Assembly: GCA_902793405.1 (NCBI GenBank)
Contig: CADBDH010000011.1
Location: forward strand, 1 to 64,000
Direction of reading: 5' to 3'
DNA from: an uncultured Bacteroidales bacterium
GTDB lineage: Bacteria > Bacteroidota > Bacteroidia > Bacteroidales > Muribaculaceae
DNA length: 64,000 nucleotides
The notes beneath the pieces were generated by a model, which saw only the letters and a list, made by a program, of their open reading frames with translations, was not told the DNA's origin and did not search any database. Of this stretch, positions 16,439 through 25,014 are shown piece by piece. Numbering within the stretch: the stretch's first letter is position 1; every line of letters starts with the position of its first letter. The position numbers and the translations under genes were made by a program.

Positions 16439-17476
16439 ATGTTAAAGGACAAAATAGAGGCGCTGAAGGCGCAAATAGCTGAACTCAAGGCCGAGAACGA
16501 AGAGGCTCTTGAGGCGTTGCGTATTAAATATCTGAGCAAGAAAGGTGAAATTACGGCGTTGTTCAACGAGTTCCGCGAGGTAGCTCCCGAGGAGAAACGT
16601 GAGCTGGGCCAAAGGCTCAACGAGTTGAAGAACCTTGCTACCGAGAAGATCAATGCCCTGCGCGAGGCTACCAAGCAGCAGGCCAAGGAGCAGAACAAAA
16701 TCGACATCACCCGTCCCGCTTTCCCTGCTGAACTGGGTACGCGCCACCCCATCTCGGTGGTGCGCAAGCAGATCATCGACATTTTCTCACGTTTGGGCTT
16801 CACCATTGCCGACGGCCCCGAGGTCGAGGATGACTGGCACGTGTTCAGTGCGCTGAACTTTGCTGCCGACCATCCCGCACGCGACATGCAGGACACCTTC
16901 TTCATCGAGAAGAACGAGCAGGATGTGACCCGCAATATCGTGCTCAGGAGCCACACCAGCTCGGTACAGGTGCGCACGATGGAACGCCAGCAGCCGCCCA
17001 TCCGTATCATCTGCCCCGGCCGTGTTTACCGCAACGAGGCCATCACCGCCCGCGCCCACTGCTTCTTCCACCAGATCGAGGGCCTTTATATCGACAAGAA
17101 CGTGACGTTTGCCGACCTTAAGCAAGTGCTGCTGCACTTCGCCAAGGAGCTGTTCGGCACCGAGACCGAAATCCGTCTGCGCCCCAGCTACTTCCCGTTC
17201 ACCGAGCCGAGTGCCGAGATGGACGTGACTTGCATGCTGTGTGGCGGCGAGGGCTGCGGTTTCTGCAAGCACACGGGTTGGGTCGAGATTCTGGGTTGTG
17301 GCATGGTGGATCCCGCCGTGCTTGAAGCCAGCGGTATCGACAGCACCGTATATAGCGGCTATGCCTTCGGCCTTGGCGTAGAGCGCATCACCAACCTGAA
17401 GTATATGGTGAAGGACCTGCGCATGTTCAGCGAGAACGATGTCCGCTTCCTGGACGAGTTCAAGAGTGCGCATTGA
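16439..17476 (+). CDS. pheS: Phenylalanine--tRNA ligase alpha subunit
   Basis: 345 aa from the ATG at 16439, which sits 24 bp after a good promoter; upstream in-frame codons are promoter DNA. PheS forms the catalytic half of the alpha2-beta2 enzyme that charges tRNA-Phe. It has the N-terminal coiled-coil tRNA-binding arm (residues 1-85), class II motif 2 around RVYRNEAITARAHCFFHQIEG (about 195-215) and motif 3 in YAFGLGVERI (about 305). A Cys-rich loop, CMLCGGEGCGFCKHTGW (about 262-278), is present, as seen in several bacterial PheS. pheT is not adjacent; nth follows after a repeat-rich 170-bp gap. Confidence 0.95.
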   Translation: MLKDKIEALKAQIAELKAENEEALEALRIKYLSKKGEITALFNEFREVAPEEKRELGQRLNELKNLATEKINALREATKQQAKEQNKIDITRPAFPAELGTRHPISVVRKQIIDIFSRLGFTIADGPEVEDDWHVFSALNFAADHPARDMQDTFFIEKNEQDVTRNIVLRSHTSSVQVRTMERQQPPIRIICPGRVYRNEAITARAHCFFHQIEGLYIDKNVTFADLKQVLLHFAKELFGTETEIRLRPSYFPFTEPSAEMDVTCMLCGGEGCGFCKHTGWVEILGCGMVDPAVLEASGIDSTVYSGYAFGLGVERITNLKYMVKDLRMFSENDVRFLDEFKSAH

Positions 17477-17477
17477 G

Positions 17478-17555
17478 TTTTTTACCGCCAAGCGGTAAAA
17501 AAAGGTCTAGAGTTTAGGGTTTAGAGTTTAGAGAGGGCCGTGACAGCGTCACGGC
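17478..17555. repeat. Palindromes and TTTAGGG-like array between pheS and nth
   Basis: Three elements lie side by side: a perfect hairpin TTTTTTACCGC-CAA-GCGGTAAAAAA (17478-17502), a TTTAGAG/TTTAGGG array (17505-17536) and a hairpin with arms GCCGTGAC (17537-17544) and GTCACGGC (17548-17555). The first could terminate transcription in either direction. Beyond them, 17556-17625 holds loose direct copies of ACAGGGAACCGT. Confidence 0.75.
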
Positions 17556-17646
17556 ACAGGGAACCGTTGAGACGACACAGGAAACCGTAAACACGGCACT
17601 GGGAATTGGCTCGACGTTGAATGACCGGCCTGGCAATAATACTATC

Positions 17647-18276
17647 ATGAGGATTAAGGAGAGATATGAGGGGGTGCTGGAGTATTTCCAACAGGAACAG
17701 CCCAACCCGGAGACTGAGTTGCAGCACGGCGGCCCGTTTGAGCTGCTGGTTGCTGTTATGCTGAGTGCCCAGTGCACCGACAAGCGGGTGAATATGGTCA
17801 CTCCTGCCCTCTTTGCCGCCTACCCCACTCCTCAGGCTATGGCTGCGGCCAGTGTCGAGGACATTCTGCAATATGTCAAGAGTGTCTCTTATCCCAACAG
17901 CAAGGCAGCTCATCTGCAGGCTATGGCGCAGAAGCTTGTCAATGACTTCAACGGCCAGGTGCCTGATAACATGAAGGATCTGACCTCGCTGCCTGGTGTG
18001 GGACGCAAGACGGCCAATGTGGTGATGGGCGCAGCCTTCGGTCAAGCGACAATTCCTGTTGACACACATGTCTATCGCGTTTCGCACCGTGTGGGGCTGT
18101 CTCAAGGCAAGACTCCTGATGACGTTGAACGTGACCTGAGCCGCCATATTCCTGCCCCCTTGCGGTTTAAGGCCCATCACTGGATACTGCTTCATGGACG
18201 GTATGTCTGCAAGTCTCTCCGCCCCGATTGCCTGAACTGCGGCATCCAGCAATACTGCAAGCAGTACAGCAAATAA
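17647..18276 (+). CDS. nth: Endonuclease III (DNA glycosylase/AP lyase)
   Basis: 209 aa from the ATG at 17647, chosen because family members begin close to the sequence MRIKERYEGVLEYFQ; an upstream ATG at 17617 adds only a non-conserved stretch. The enzyme removes oxidised pyrimidines and cuts at abasic sites. It has the helix-hairpin-helix LPGVGRKTANVV with the catalytic Lys (about 117-128), the catalytic Asp in IPVDTHVYR (about 137-145), and the C-terminal 4Fe-4S cluster ligands with spacing Cys-x6-Cys-x2-Cys-x5-Cys (CKSLRPDCLNCGIQQYC). It may be read through from pheS, since no promoter box is visible in the gap. Confidence 0.95.
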   Translation: MRIKERYEGVLEYFQQEQPNPETELQHGGPFELLVAVMLSAQCTDKRVNMVTPALFAAYPTPQAMAAASVEDILQYVKSVSYPNSKAAHLQAMAQKLVNDFNGQVPDNMKDLTSLPGVGRKTANVVMGAAFGQATIPVDTHVYRVSHRVGLSQGKTPDDVERDLSRHIPAPLRFKAHHWILLHGRYVCKSLRPDCLNCGIQQYCKQYSK

Positions 18277-18442
18277 ACTGTCCTGAATAGACCCTAAAGT
18301 GTCCTATGTCTCGCAAAATTGTCATTTTCTTGTCTTGGTTTTTTAAACCATGAGCAATTTTTTGTGTCAAAGATGCGTTTTGTTCCCAACGAACATTATA
18401 ACCCAGATAACAACTGAAACGTTTTATTAATTAAAGAAAATT

Positions 18443-19063
18443 ATGAAGAAAGTTTTTGTTTTGATTGCTGCTGCAATCGTGTGCATGAGCGCCAACGCTC
18501 AATTTCAAATTGGTGGTAAGGTAGGTTTTGACATGACCAACTACTGGGGTGCAGATGTCGAGCATGGCATGAAGCCTGGTTATCAGTTTGGTGCGATCAT
18601 GCAATACAAGTTCAATGACAGATTTGCCATTGCTCCTGAAGTCGTGTTCGCTTCACAGGGTGGCAAGTCCAAGGCTCTGGCAATTGAAGTTGATGACGAC
18701 TTCGATTTTGATGGCGTTACTATTGCTGACGTTAAGTACACTGCTAACTACATCAATGTTCCCTTGATGCTTAAGTTCTATGCTACGCCCGTATTCAGCA
18801 TCGACTTTGGTCCGCAGGTAGGTTTTAACGTGTTCAACAAGGCTAAAGTCAAAGGTGCTAAAAAAACTGTTGACGTCAAAGACTTGACACAAGCCGTTGA
18901 TTTCGGCCTTGGTTTGGGTGGCACCTTCAATCTCACCGATAATGCCTTTGTTCAGGCTCGTTACACCATGGGCCTTACCAAGGTGTATAAAGATAATGAA
19001 GTCCTTGGCAAGAATAACGCCAAGAACGGCAATGTACAGATTGCCTTTGGTATGATGTTCTGA
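18443..19063 (+). CDS. Outer-membrane beta-barrel (PorT-like) protein
   Basis: 206 aa. Residues 1-19 are a signal peptide (MKKVFVLIAAAIVCMSANA). The mature chain alternates polar and hydrophobic residues in strands and ends with an aromatic C-terminal residue (IAFGMMF), the pattern of small porin-family (OMP_b-brl_2) barrels of Bacteroidota. The strand with FSIDFGPQVGFNVF (about 113-126) and the AVDFGLGLGGTFNLTDNAFVQARYTMGLTKVY segment support this. The specific function is unknown; such proteins are abundant structural or stress-related OMPs. It is monocistronic with a strong terminator at 19104-19141. Confidence 0.75.
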   Translation: MKKVFVLIAAAIVCMSANAQFQIGGKVGFDMTNYWGADVEHGMKPGYQFGAIMQYKFNDRFAIAPEVVFASQGGKSKALAIEVDDDFDFDGVTIADVKYTANYINVPLMLKFYATPVFSIDFGPQVGFNVFNKAKVKGAKKTVDVKDLTQAVDFGLGLGGTFNLTDNAFVQARYTMGLTKVYKDNEVLGKNNAKNGNVQIAFGMMF

Positions 19064-19103
19064 TTTCCTGACTGAGAGTTAAGAGAGAGAAAATAATTCG
19101 GGA

Positions 19104-19141
19104 AAGCGGCTGCACCGTCATTGGAGCAGCCGCTTTCTTCT
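19104..19141 (+). terminator. Intrinsic terminator of the outer-membrane protein gene
   Basis: A perfect 10-bp stem, AAGCGGCTGC (19104-19113) with GCAGCCGCTT (19126-19135), followed by a pyrimidine-rich tail TCTTCTTTCTT. Confidence 0.85.
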
Positions 19142-19254
19142 TTCTTGTTGGCAAGGTCACAAGCCGTCTTTTATCAGATATTGCTCAGACCCTGTTGTTA
19201 ACCATAGTGAAAATCCTAAAATTCTATATAAAAATATAAAAATTTCTTAAAATA

Positions 19255-19287
19255 TTTGTAAGATTCCAAAAAAGCATTGTACATTTG
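19255..19287 (+). promoter_or_regulatory. Promoter driving the candidate small RNA
   Basis: TTTG (19255-19258), a 21-bp spacer and TACATTTG (19280-19287) match the Bacteroidota consensus. The -7 box overlaps TGTACATTTGTAC, an interrupted GTAC repeat that could be an operator. No plus-strand protein gene follows. Confidence 0.62.
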
Positions 19288-19292
19288 TACGT

Positions 19293-19357
19293 GTGTTTTT
19301 CATGGTATTAGATTTAAGGTTTGTGGAGGCTGTCGGGAGACATCTTCCACTTTTTTA
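19293..19357 (+). ncRNA. Candidate small RNA, about 65 nt, converging on def
   Basis: A consensus promoter (19255-19287) predicts a start near 19293. About 30 nt later a terminator hairpin follows: GTGGAGG (19323-19329) pairs with CTTCCAC (19344-19350), an inner GTC/GAC stem is closed by a GGGA tetraloop (19335-19338), and six T follow (19351-19356). The T-run is on the plus strand only, so the hairpin cannot be the terminator of the minus-strand def gene. The RNA overlaps the last codon of def by 1-3 nt. A 30-codon ORF starting at 19301 has no recognisable features and runs through the terminator, so I prefer a non-coding transcript. No known sRNA family is recognised. Confidence 0.5.
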
Positions 19358-19927
19358 TTTCCTACGCTTGATTGGAGCCACCTTGCAGTTGTAATCGCAA
19401 GACACTTTCCCCTTCATCATGTTGTTGAGTTTGCTGCGGATAATCTGTTTGCGGATGGGTGAAATACGATCCACGAACAGGGTCTTTTCCAGGTGGTCGC
19501 ACTCGTGCTGAACCACACGTGCAAGATACCCTTCGATATCCTTCTCGTGCTGCTCGAACTGCTCATCCTGCCAGGTGAGGTGAATCTTCTCGATGCGCTG
19601 CACGTTCTCATGAATGCCGGGCACGCTCAGGCAGCCTTCCTCGCGTGTCACCGGTGAAGCGTTTTCATCAACCTCGATTTTGGGATTGATGAGCACCATG
19701 CGCACATCCTTCAACTCGGGGAAATCCTCGGCCAGCACATCCACATCGATATAGACGATGCGTGCGTTGACTCCCACTTGTGGCGCGGCAATGCCGATGC
19801 CTTGTGTGTGATACATGGTCTCCTTCATGTTCTCAATGAGTTCATGCAGGTTGGGGTAATCGGGAGTGACTACCGCATTCTGGGCACGCAACACGGGATG
19901 ACCATATATATAAATCGGTAATATCAT
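19355..19927 (-). CDS. def: Peptide deformylase
   Basis: 190 aa. It removes the N-formyl group from nascent proteins using a metal held by one Cys and two His. The three motifs are present: GIGIAAPQVG (about 44-53, motif 1), EEGCLSVPGI (about 95-104, metal-ligand Cys, motif 2) and VQHECDHLEKTLFVDR (about 140-155, HExxH, motif 3). The basic tail VAPIKRRK is Bacteroidota-like. It is the last gene of rho-ruvX-def; ruvX ends 3 bp upstream, so they are probably cotranscribed. Confidence 0.95.
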   Translation of the reverse strand: MILPIYIYGHPVLRAQNAVVTPDYPNLHELIENMKETMYHTQGIGIAAPQVGVNARIVYIDVDVLAEDFPELKDVRMVLINPKIEVDENASPVTREEGCLSVPGIHENVQRIEKIHLTWQDEQFEQHEKDIEGYLARVVQHECDHLEKTLFVDRISPIRKQIIRSKLNNMMKGKVSCDYNCKVAPIKRRK

Positions 19928-19930
19928 AAT

Positions 19931-20374
19931 TTAAATTTTAGGTTGATTGTATATGCTTTGCAAGTAATCATTAAGGATGATGGTCGCTGCTATGGCATCG
20001 ACACGGTTCTTGTCCCGGCGGTCGCTCTTCTTCATGCCCCCGTCGATCATGGCTTGGTGGGCTATGGTACTGGTGAAGCGTTCGTCATACATCACCACGG
20101 GCATGTCGGGCAATTCCTTTTTCAGCCGGTTGACAAAGGGGGTGATATACTTCATGCTCTCGCTGGGCTCCCCGTTGAGCTGTGTGGGTTTGCCTATCAC
20201 AATGCGGTCCACCGGGTCATGGGCAATGTAGTCCTTGATGAACTGCATGAGCGTGTGGGTGGGCACTGTTGCCAGATTACCCGCCACAATCTGCAACGGG
20301 TCGGTTACCGCCACACCCGTGCGCTTGCGCCCATAGTCGATGCCCATGATGCGTCCCATCGTCGTCAGTTGCAT
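19931..20374 (-). CDS. ruvX: Holliday-junction-resolvase-like protein / pre-16S rRNA nuclease
   Basis: 147 aa from the ATG at 20374 (MQLTTMGRIMGIDYG); a second candidate is the ATG at 20359. Longer frames run back into rho and are rejected. RNase H-like fold of the YqgF/RuvX family: MGIDYGRKRTGVAVTDPL (first catalytic Asp), VIGKPTQLNGEPSE (about 70), DERFTSTIA (conserved Glu) and a final Asp in DKNRVDAIAATIIL. YqgF processes the 5' end of 16S rRNA in E. coli. The start lies 5 bp after the rho stop and the gene ends 3 bp before def, indicating one operon. Confidence 0.92.
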   Translation of the reverse strand: MQLTTMGRIMGIDYGRKRTGVAVTDPLQIVAGNLATVPTHTLMQFIKDYIAHDPVDRIVIGKPTQLNGEPSESMKYITPFVNRLKKELPDMPVVMYDERFTSTIAHQAMIDGGMKKSDRRDKNRVDAIAATIILNDYLQSIYNQPKI

Positions 20375-20379
20375 GAAGA

Positions 20380-22488
20380 TTAGCCCTGTTGCATGGTAAG
20401 CAGGAACTCCTCGTTGTCGCGGGTACGGTCCATGCGTTCCTTGACGAACTCCATGGCCTCGACCGAGGTGCGGTCGCTCAAGAAACGGCGGATAATCCAC
20501 ATCTTGTTCAAGGTGTCCTGCGGCAGCAGCAGGTCGTCGCGGCGAGTGCTTGATGCCATCACGTCGACAGCGGGGAAAATGCGCTTGTTCGACAACTTGC
20601 GGTCGAGCTGCAACTCCATGTTACCGGTGCCCTTGAATTCCTCAAAGATGACCTCATCCATCTTGGAACCGGTCTCGGTGAGTGCTGTGGCAATGATAGT
20701 GAGACTGCCACCGCCCTCGATATTGCGTGCGGCACCAAAGAATCGCTTGGGACGCTGCAATGCGTTGGCATCGACACCACCGGTAAGGATTTTGCCCGAT
20801 GCAGGGGCAATCGTGTTATAGGCACGTGCCAGACGGGTAATCGAGTCAAGCAGGATAACCACATCGTGTCCGCACTCTACCAGTCGTTTTGCCTTGCTCA
20901 GCACCAGGTCGGCAATCTTGACGTGGCGGTCGGCCGGCTCGTCAAAGGTTGATGCGATAACCTCGGCATTCACGCTGCGGGCCATGTCGGTCACCTCCTC
21001 GGGGCGCTCGTCGATGAGCAGGATAATCATGTAGGTCTCGGGGTGGTTCTCCGAGATGGCATTGGCGATCTCCTTGAGCAGCATGGTCTTACCTGTCTTG
21101 GGTTGGGCGACGATGAGTCCGCGCTGACCCTTGCCGATGGGTGAGAACATATCTACCACGCGCTGTGAAACAGTGGGATGGGTCTTGCTTACCAGGTCAA
21201 ATTTCTCGTCGGGGAACAGAGGTACCAGATGCTCAAAAGGAACGCGGTCGCGCACATAGGTGGGAGTGCGTCCGTTAATCAGGCGGATCTCGCTCAGGGG
21301 GAAGTATTTTTCACCCTCCATGGGCGGACGGATGGTGCCTTCGATGACGTCACCGGTCTTGAGGCCGTAAGCCTTGATTTGTGACTGCTGCACATAGATA
21401 TCGTCGGGCGAAGTCAGGTAATTGTAATCGCTCGAGCGCAGGAAACCATAGCCCTCGGGAGCAATGTCGAGCACACCCTGTGCCTCCAGAATGCCGTCGA
21501 AGTTGTAAGGCTGGTCCAGATAGGGATTGACCTCGGCAATCTGCTGCTGTTGCTGCTGTTTCATCTTGCGCTTGTTCTTCTTGCTCTCCTTCACCACCTT
21601 GGGCTCTTGGATGACGATGGGCGCTGCGGCAGCCTCTTCGGCCTGGCGTTTGCGTTCTTCCTCGGCACGACGCTGAGCTTCCTCGCGTTCCTGTTGGGTG
21701 CGGGGTTTGAACGTGAATCCGCCATCCGTGTTGAAGAACGAGTTGAGCGACATTCCTTCGCGTTCACGAGGCTCGATTGAGGGAACAGGCTGCTCGGGAA
21801 CGACAGGTTCCTGCTCGGGCGTTTCGTCGACAATCATCATTTCCTCGTTCACGGGTTGGTAGTCCTCTTGGGGCTGTTGTTCTTCGGCAGGTGTATCGAT
21901 GTTTTCAAAGGGCAGAACCGGGGGCTCGCTGACTGCCTGTTTGGGCTTGCGTCCGCGACGGCGGGTAGGCTGTTCCTTGACTTCGGGAGCAGCCTCGATT
22001 TCTTTTGCTTCGTTGGCCGTGCCCTCTTGAACAGGTTCACTGTCGGTTGGCTCACTCTTGGCTGCAGCCTCTTTGGCGGCCTTCTCGGCAGCCGAGGGAC
22101 GGCCACGTTTGCGCTTGGGTGCAGCAGGCTGCTCTTCCTCTACGGGAGCGGGAGCATCCTCCTGTGCGGCTTCGGCCTTCGGTTCTTCTTCTTTTGTCTT
22201 ATTGCTTGATTGGTTATTTTTGTTGCTTTTGTTGCTCTTGGTGGCGACCGCATCATCCTTGGTCACCTCGTTTCCGTTGGCCTTAGCAGCCGGCTGGCGA
22301 ATGCGTTCACGGCGACGTTTTGTGGGTTCGGGCGCAGAATTGGCGGCCTCGGTTTCGGCCTGTTGGTCAAGCACCTCATAGACAAGTGCATCGTGGTCGA
22401 TTGAATCCACGTGTTTTATGCCCATCGACTTGGCTAACTCGCGAAGTTGCTCGTCGCCCATTTCACTCAGTTGATTGATGTTATACAT
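20380..22488 (-). CDS. rho: Transcription termination factor Rho with large N-terminal insertion
   Basis: 702 aa from the ATG at 22488 ([20 protein letters not shown], the Rho_N SAP-like start); codons upstream are leader. The first 45 residues are Rho_N. Residues about 50-330 are a low-complexity Lys/Arg/Glu/Pro/Gln-rich insertion with [11 protein letters not shown] and RRRGRKPK (AT-hook-like). The Rho RNA-binding cold-shock domain follows (about 345-425, [12 protein letters not shown]), then the RecA-type ATPase with Walker A QPKTGKT and Walker [17 protein letters not shown]. Long Rho insertions are typical of Bacteroidota. The mRNA leader is about 290 nt (promoter 22785-22816), which is room for autogenous attenuation. 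ruvX follows after 5 bp. Confidence 0.96.
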   Translation of the reverse strand: MYNINQLSEMGDEQLRELAKSMGIKHVDSIDHDALVYEVLDQQAETEAANSAPEPTKRRRERIRQPAAKANGNEVTKDDAVATKSNKSNKNNQSSNKTKEEEPKAEAAQEDAPAPVEEEQPAAPKRKRGRPSAAEKAAKEAAAKSEPTDSEPVQEGTANEAKEIEAAPEVKEQPTRRRGRKPKQAVSEPPVLPFENIDTPAEEQQPQEDYQPVNEEMMIVDETPEQEPVVPEQPVPSIEPREREGMSLNSFFNTDGGFTFKPRTQQEREEAQRRAEEERKRQAEEAAAAPIVIQEPKVVKESKKNKRKMKQQQQQQIAEVNPYLDQPYNFDGILEAQGVLDIAPEGYGFLRSSDYNYLTSPDDIYVQQSQIKAYGLKTGDVIEGTIRPPMEGEKYFPLSEIRLINGRTPTYVRDRVPFEHLVPLFPDEKFDLVSKTHPTVSQRVVDMFSPIGKGQRGLIVAQPKTGKTMLLKEIANAISENHPETYMIILLIDERPEEVTDMARSVNAEVIASTFDEPADRHVKIADLVLSKAKRLVECGHDVVILLDSITRLARAYNTIAPASGKILTGGVDANALQRPKRFFGAARNIEGGGSLTIIATALTETGSKMDEVIFEEFKGTGNMELQLDRKLSNKRIFPAVDVMASSTRRDDLLLPQDTLNKMWIIRRFLSDRTSVEAMEFVKERMDRTRDNEEFLLTMQQG

Positions 22489-22784
22489 ATTATAAAATAA
22501 TTCTTGGAAGATGCGATGAGTAGTTATGTGATATACTTGTTTTATAATTCGCATCATGGCGTTCACTCGAGTGAATGCCGTTCCGTGTTAATGATTTGTC
22601 CTGATATGTCAAAAATACGTTCATGTACTCCAGTACAGACCATATCTGTAATTATCCCAGCACTAAGCGTAATAAATAACGCTTACCTGTTTCATGCCTA
22701 GTAAAAAGTCAGTGAAATTGGGAAAAGTGGAGTCGGGTGATTTATCAAATGCAAAATATGCCCCTCTTGGGCTTAATTGCGGTG

Positions 22785-22816
22785 CAAAGATATGAATTAA
22801 TTTCCACCTGAGCAAA
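22785..22816 (-). promoter_or_regulatory. rho promoter
   Basis: On the minus strand TTTG (22816-22813), a 20-bp spacer and TATCTTTG (22792-22785) match the consensus. The transcript would start near 22779, about 290 nt before the rho ATG. Confidence 0.65.
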
Positions 22817-22824
22817 AAAAAACG

Positions 22825-22832
22825 TAATTTTG
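22825..22832 (+). promoter_or_regulatory. Candidate -7 box of the cca-ogt fusion gene
   Basis: TAATTTTG fits TAnnTTTG, 19 bp before the start codon. It lies back to back with the rho -33 box (22813-22816), so the two promoters probably interfere. Confidence 0.45.
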
Positions 22833-22851
22833 CCGCTTAAAGTTACGAAAT

Positions 22852-24768
22852 ATGGAAATTAACCACCAATTATTAGCGCAACACGTCGACTTGCCCATCA
22901 TGAAACTGGTGGGTAGCGTGGCTGATGAATTGCACCGTGAGTGTTATGTCGTTGGCGGATATGTCAGGGATATTTTCCTTGAACGGCCCAGCAACGACAT
23001 GGACTTTGTGACGGTGGGCAGTGGCATCGAGGTGGCGCGTGCCGTGGCCAAGTGCCTGGGCAAACGTGCCCATCTGGCCGTATTCCGCACCTTTGGCACA
23101 GCCCAGGTCAAAACCCGCCAGTGGGAACTGGAATTTGTCGGTGCCCGTCGTGAGTCCTACCACCGCGAGAGCCGCAATCCCATTGTGGAGGACGGCACCC
23201 TTGACGATGACCAGAAACGGCGTGATTTTACCATCAACGCGATGGCCATCTGCCTGAACAAGGAGCGTTATGGCGAGTTGCTTGACCCGTTTGACGGCAT
23301 TGGCGACCTGGAGCGCCGCATTATCCGCACTCCCCTGGATCCCGACATCACCTTCAGCGACGACCCGTTGAGGATGATGCGCGCCGTGAGGTTTGCCACC
23401 CAGTTGGATTTTGAGATCTATCCCGAGACATTCGAGGCCATAAGGCGCAATGCCAAGCGCATCCACATCATTACCCGCGAGCGCATAGCCGAGGAACTGA
23501 TGAAAATCATGCGTTCGTCGCAGCCCTCGCGTGGATGGATGCTGCTGGAGCGTTCCGGTCTGCTGCCGCTCATCTTCCCCGAGTTGGCTGCACTCAAGGG
23601 TGTCGAGACCGTGAACGGCCGGGGCCATAAGGATAATTTCATGCACACCCTGCAGGTGCTCGACAATGTGGCTGCCGCCAGCAATGACGTGTGGCTGCGG
23701 TGGGCTGCGCTGCTGCATGACGTGGGCAAGGCCCGCACCAAGCGCTGGGATGCGCAGCTGGGTTGGACATTCCACAACCATAACTTTGTGGGTGAAAAAA
23801 TGGTTCCCAAGATTTTTGCCAAGATGCGTCTGCCGCTCAACGAACACATGAAATATGTGAAGAAGTTGGTCGGGCTGCACATGCGTCCCATTGCGCTGGT
23901 CGAGGACGAGGTGACCGACAGTGCCGTGCGCCGATTGCTGTTTGATGCGGGCGACGACATCGACGACCTGATGACCCTGTGCAAGGCCGATATCACAAGC
24001 AAGAACCAGAACAAGGTGCAGCGTTTCCGCGAAAACTTCGACCTGGTGAAGCAAAAACTGGTGGACATCGAGGAGAAAGACCGTGTGCGCAATTTCCAGC
24101 CCCCTATCGATGGCGAGGAAATCATGACAACCTTTGGCCTGGAACCTTCCCGTCCCGTGGGCTATATCAAGGATGCCATCAAAGACGCCATTCTCGATGG
24201 CGTTATCACCAATGATTATGCGTCGGCCTATCGTCTCATGCTCGACAAGGCTGCCGAGTTGGGTGTCACTCATGCCCATGCTGGCCACTTGTGTCACACG
24301 ACGATGCCAACACCTGTGGGCCCGTTGACTATCGCAGCCAGCGAAAAAGGCATCGCCTATATCGGATGGGACAAGGCTGGTATCGAGAATGTGGCCCAAA
24401 AGCTGAAACTGCAGCCGGTGGAAATACTTACTCCCCTACTCTCGCAGTGCATCAAGCAACTGGGCGAATACTTTGACGGGACTCGCCGCGAGTTCTCGTT
24501 GCCGCTGCATTTGACAGGCACCGACTACCAGCTCAAGGCATGGGGCGAATTGCAAAAGATACCCTATGGCGAGACCATCAGCTATGGCGAACAGGCGACC
24601 CGTTTGGGCAATCCCAAGGGCTCACGTGCAGTAGCCCAAGCCAACCACAACAATCCCGTATCGATTGTCGTCCCCTGCCACCGCGTTATCAATGCCGATG
24701 GCTCGCTGGGCGGTTACGCCTCGGGCCCCGATATCAAACGCCAGCTCCTGTCGCTGGAGAAGCAATAA
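22852..24768 (+). CDS. Fusion: CCA tRNA nucleotidyltransferase (HD type) + methylated-DNA-protein cysteine methyltransferase
   Basis: 638 aa in one uninterrupted frame. Residues 1-475 are a class II CCA-adding enzyme: the nucleotidyltransferase loop VVGGYVRDIFLERPSNDMDFVTVG (about 33-56), the head/neck region RDFTINAMAI, and an HD phosphohydrolase domain with AALLHDVGKA (about 284-293). It ends in MLDKAAELGV, where the stand-alone enzyme normally stops. Residues about 483-638 are a complete Ogt/MGMT domain: N-terminal fold TPVGPLTIAASEKG, the winged helix KIPYGETISYGEQATRLGNPKGSRAV, and the alkyl-acceptor Cys in VVPCHRV. One polypeptide would both build tRNA 3' ends and repair O6-alkylguanine. 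The linker is only a few residues. The promoter -7 box at 22825-22832 is shared by both activities. Confidence 0.92.
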   Translation: MEINHQLLAQHVDLPIMKLVGSVADELHRECYVVGGYVRDIFLERPSNDMDFVTVGSGIEVARAVAKCLGKRAHLAVFRTFGTAQVKTRQWELEFVGARRESYHRESRNPIVEDGTLDDDQKRRDFTINAMAICLNKERYGELLDPFDGIGDLERRIIRTPLDPDITFSDDPLRMMRAVRFATQLDFEIYPETFEAIRRNAKRIHIITRERIAEELMKIMRSSQPSRGWMLLERSGLLPLIFPELAALKGVETVNGRGHKDNFMHTLQVLDNVAAASNDVWLRWAALLHDVGKARTKRWDAQLGWTFHNHNFVGEKMVPKIFAKMRLPLNEHMKYVKKLVGLHMRPIALVEDEVTDSAVRRLLFDAGDDIDDLMTLCKADITSKNQNKVQRFRENFDLVKQKLVDIEEKDRVRNFQPPIDGEEIMTTFGLEPSRPVGYIKDAIKDAILDGVITNDYASAYRLMLDKAAELGVTHAHAGHLCHTTMPTPVGPLTIAASEKGIAYIGWDKAGIENVAQKLKLQPVEILTPLLSQCIKQLGEYFDGTRREFSLPLHLTGTDYQLKAWGELQKIPYGETISYGEQATRLGNPKGSRAVAQANHNNPVSIVVPCHRVINADGSLGGYASGPDIKRQLLSLEKQ

Positions 24769-24960
24769 TTGCAGAGCCATACTAACTGTTCGATGTGTCA
24801 TCAATCAAGCTTGTATTAATGTCTGCGTTTCGCACCGAGAAATTAAACAAAAATCTGTATAAAAATTAAATAAATATTTGTTTGATTTTTCTGCCGATAG
24901 GACGATTGAAAATCCAGAGGCGAAAGATTTACATATCCTCTACTGATTTCAATAACAAAT

Positions 24961-25002
24961 CAGGTCACAACGATGATAGCCGCTGTGACCTGAATGTTTT
25001 TT
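24961..25002. terminator. Terminator between convergent cca-ogt and SIMPL genes
   Basis: A perfect 9-bp stem, CAGGTCACA (24961-24969) with TGTGACCTG (24984-24992), with a T-run on the plus strand (24996-25002) and an AT-rich flank on the other side. It can serve both genes. The remaining DNA between 24769 and 24960 shows nothing recognisable. Confidence 0.75.
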
Positions 25003-25014
25003 GTGACTGTGTGG

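Larger units (their letters stand above)
22489..22851. other. rho leader and divergent rho / cca promoter region
   Basis: 363 bp without a protein gene. It contains, from left, a perfect palindrome TTCACTCGAGTGAA (22562-22575), a GTACTCCAGTAC inverted pair near 22625, a hairpin with arms TAAGCGT/ACGCTTA around 22665-22685, the rho promoter on the minus strand (22785-22816) and the cca-ogt -7 box on the plus strand (22825-22832). Most of it would be transcribed as the rho 5' leader. No tRNA-like fold is seen. Confidence 0.6.

Noticed and set aside
18277..18442. tRNA or riboswitch in the gap after nth
   Set aside because: No cloverleaf, T-loop GTTCGA or conserved riboswitch core; only a weak TGGTTT/AAACCA stem.
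22873..24399. 508-codon frame opposite the CCA-ogt fusion
   Set aside because: Antisense shadow; no domain and no start signal, while the sense strand carries all catalytic motifs.
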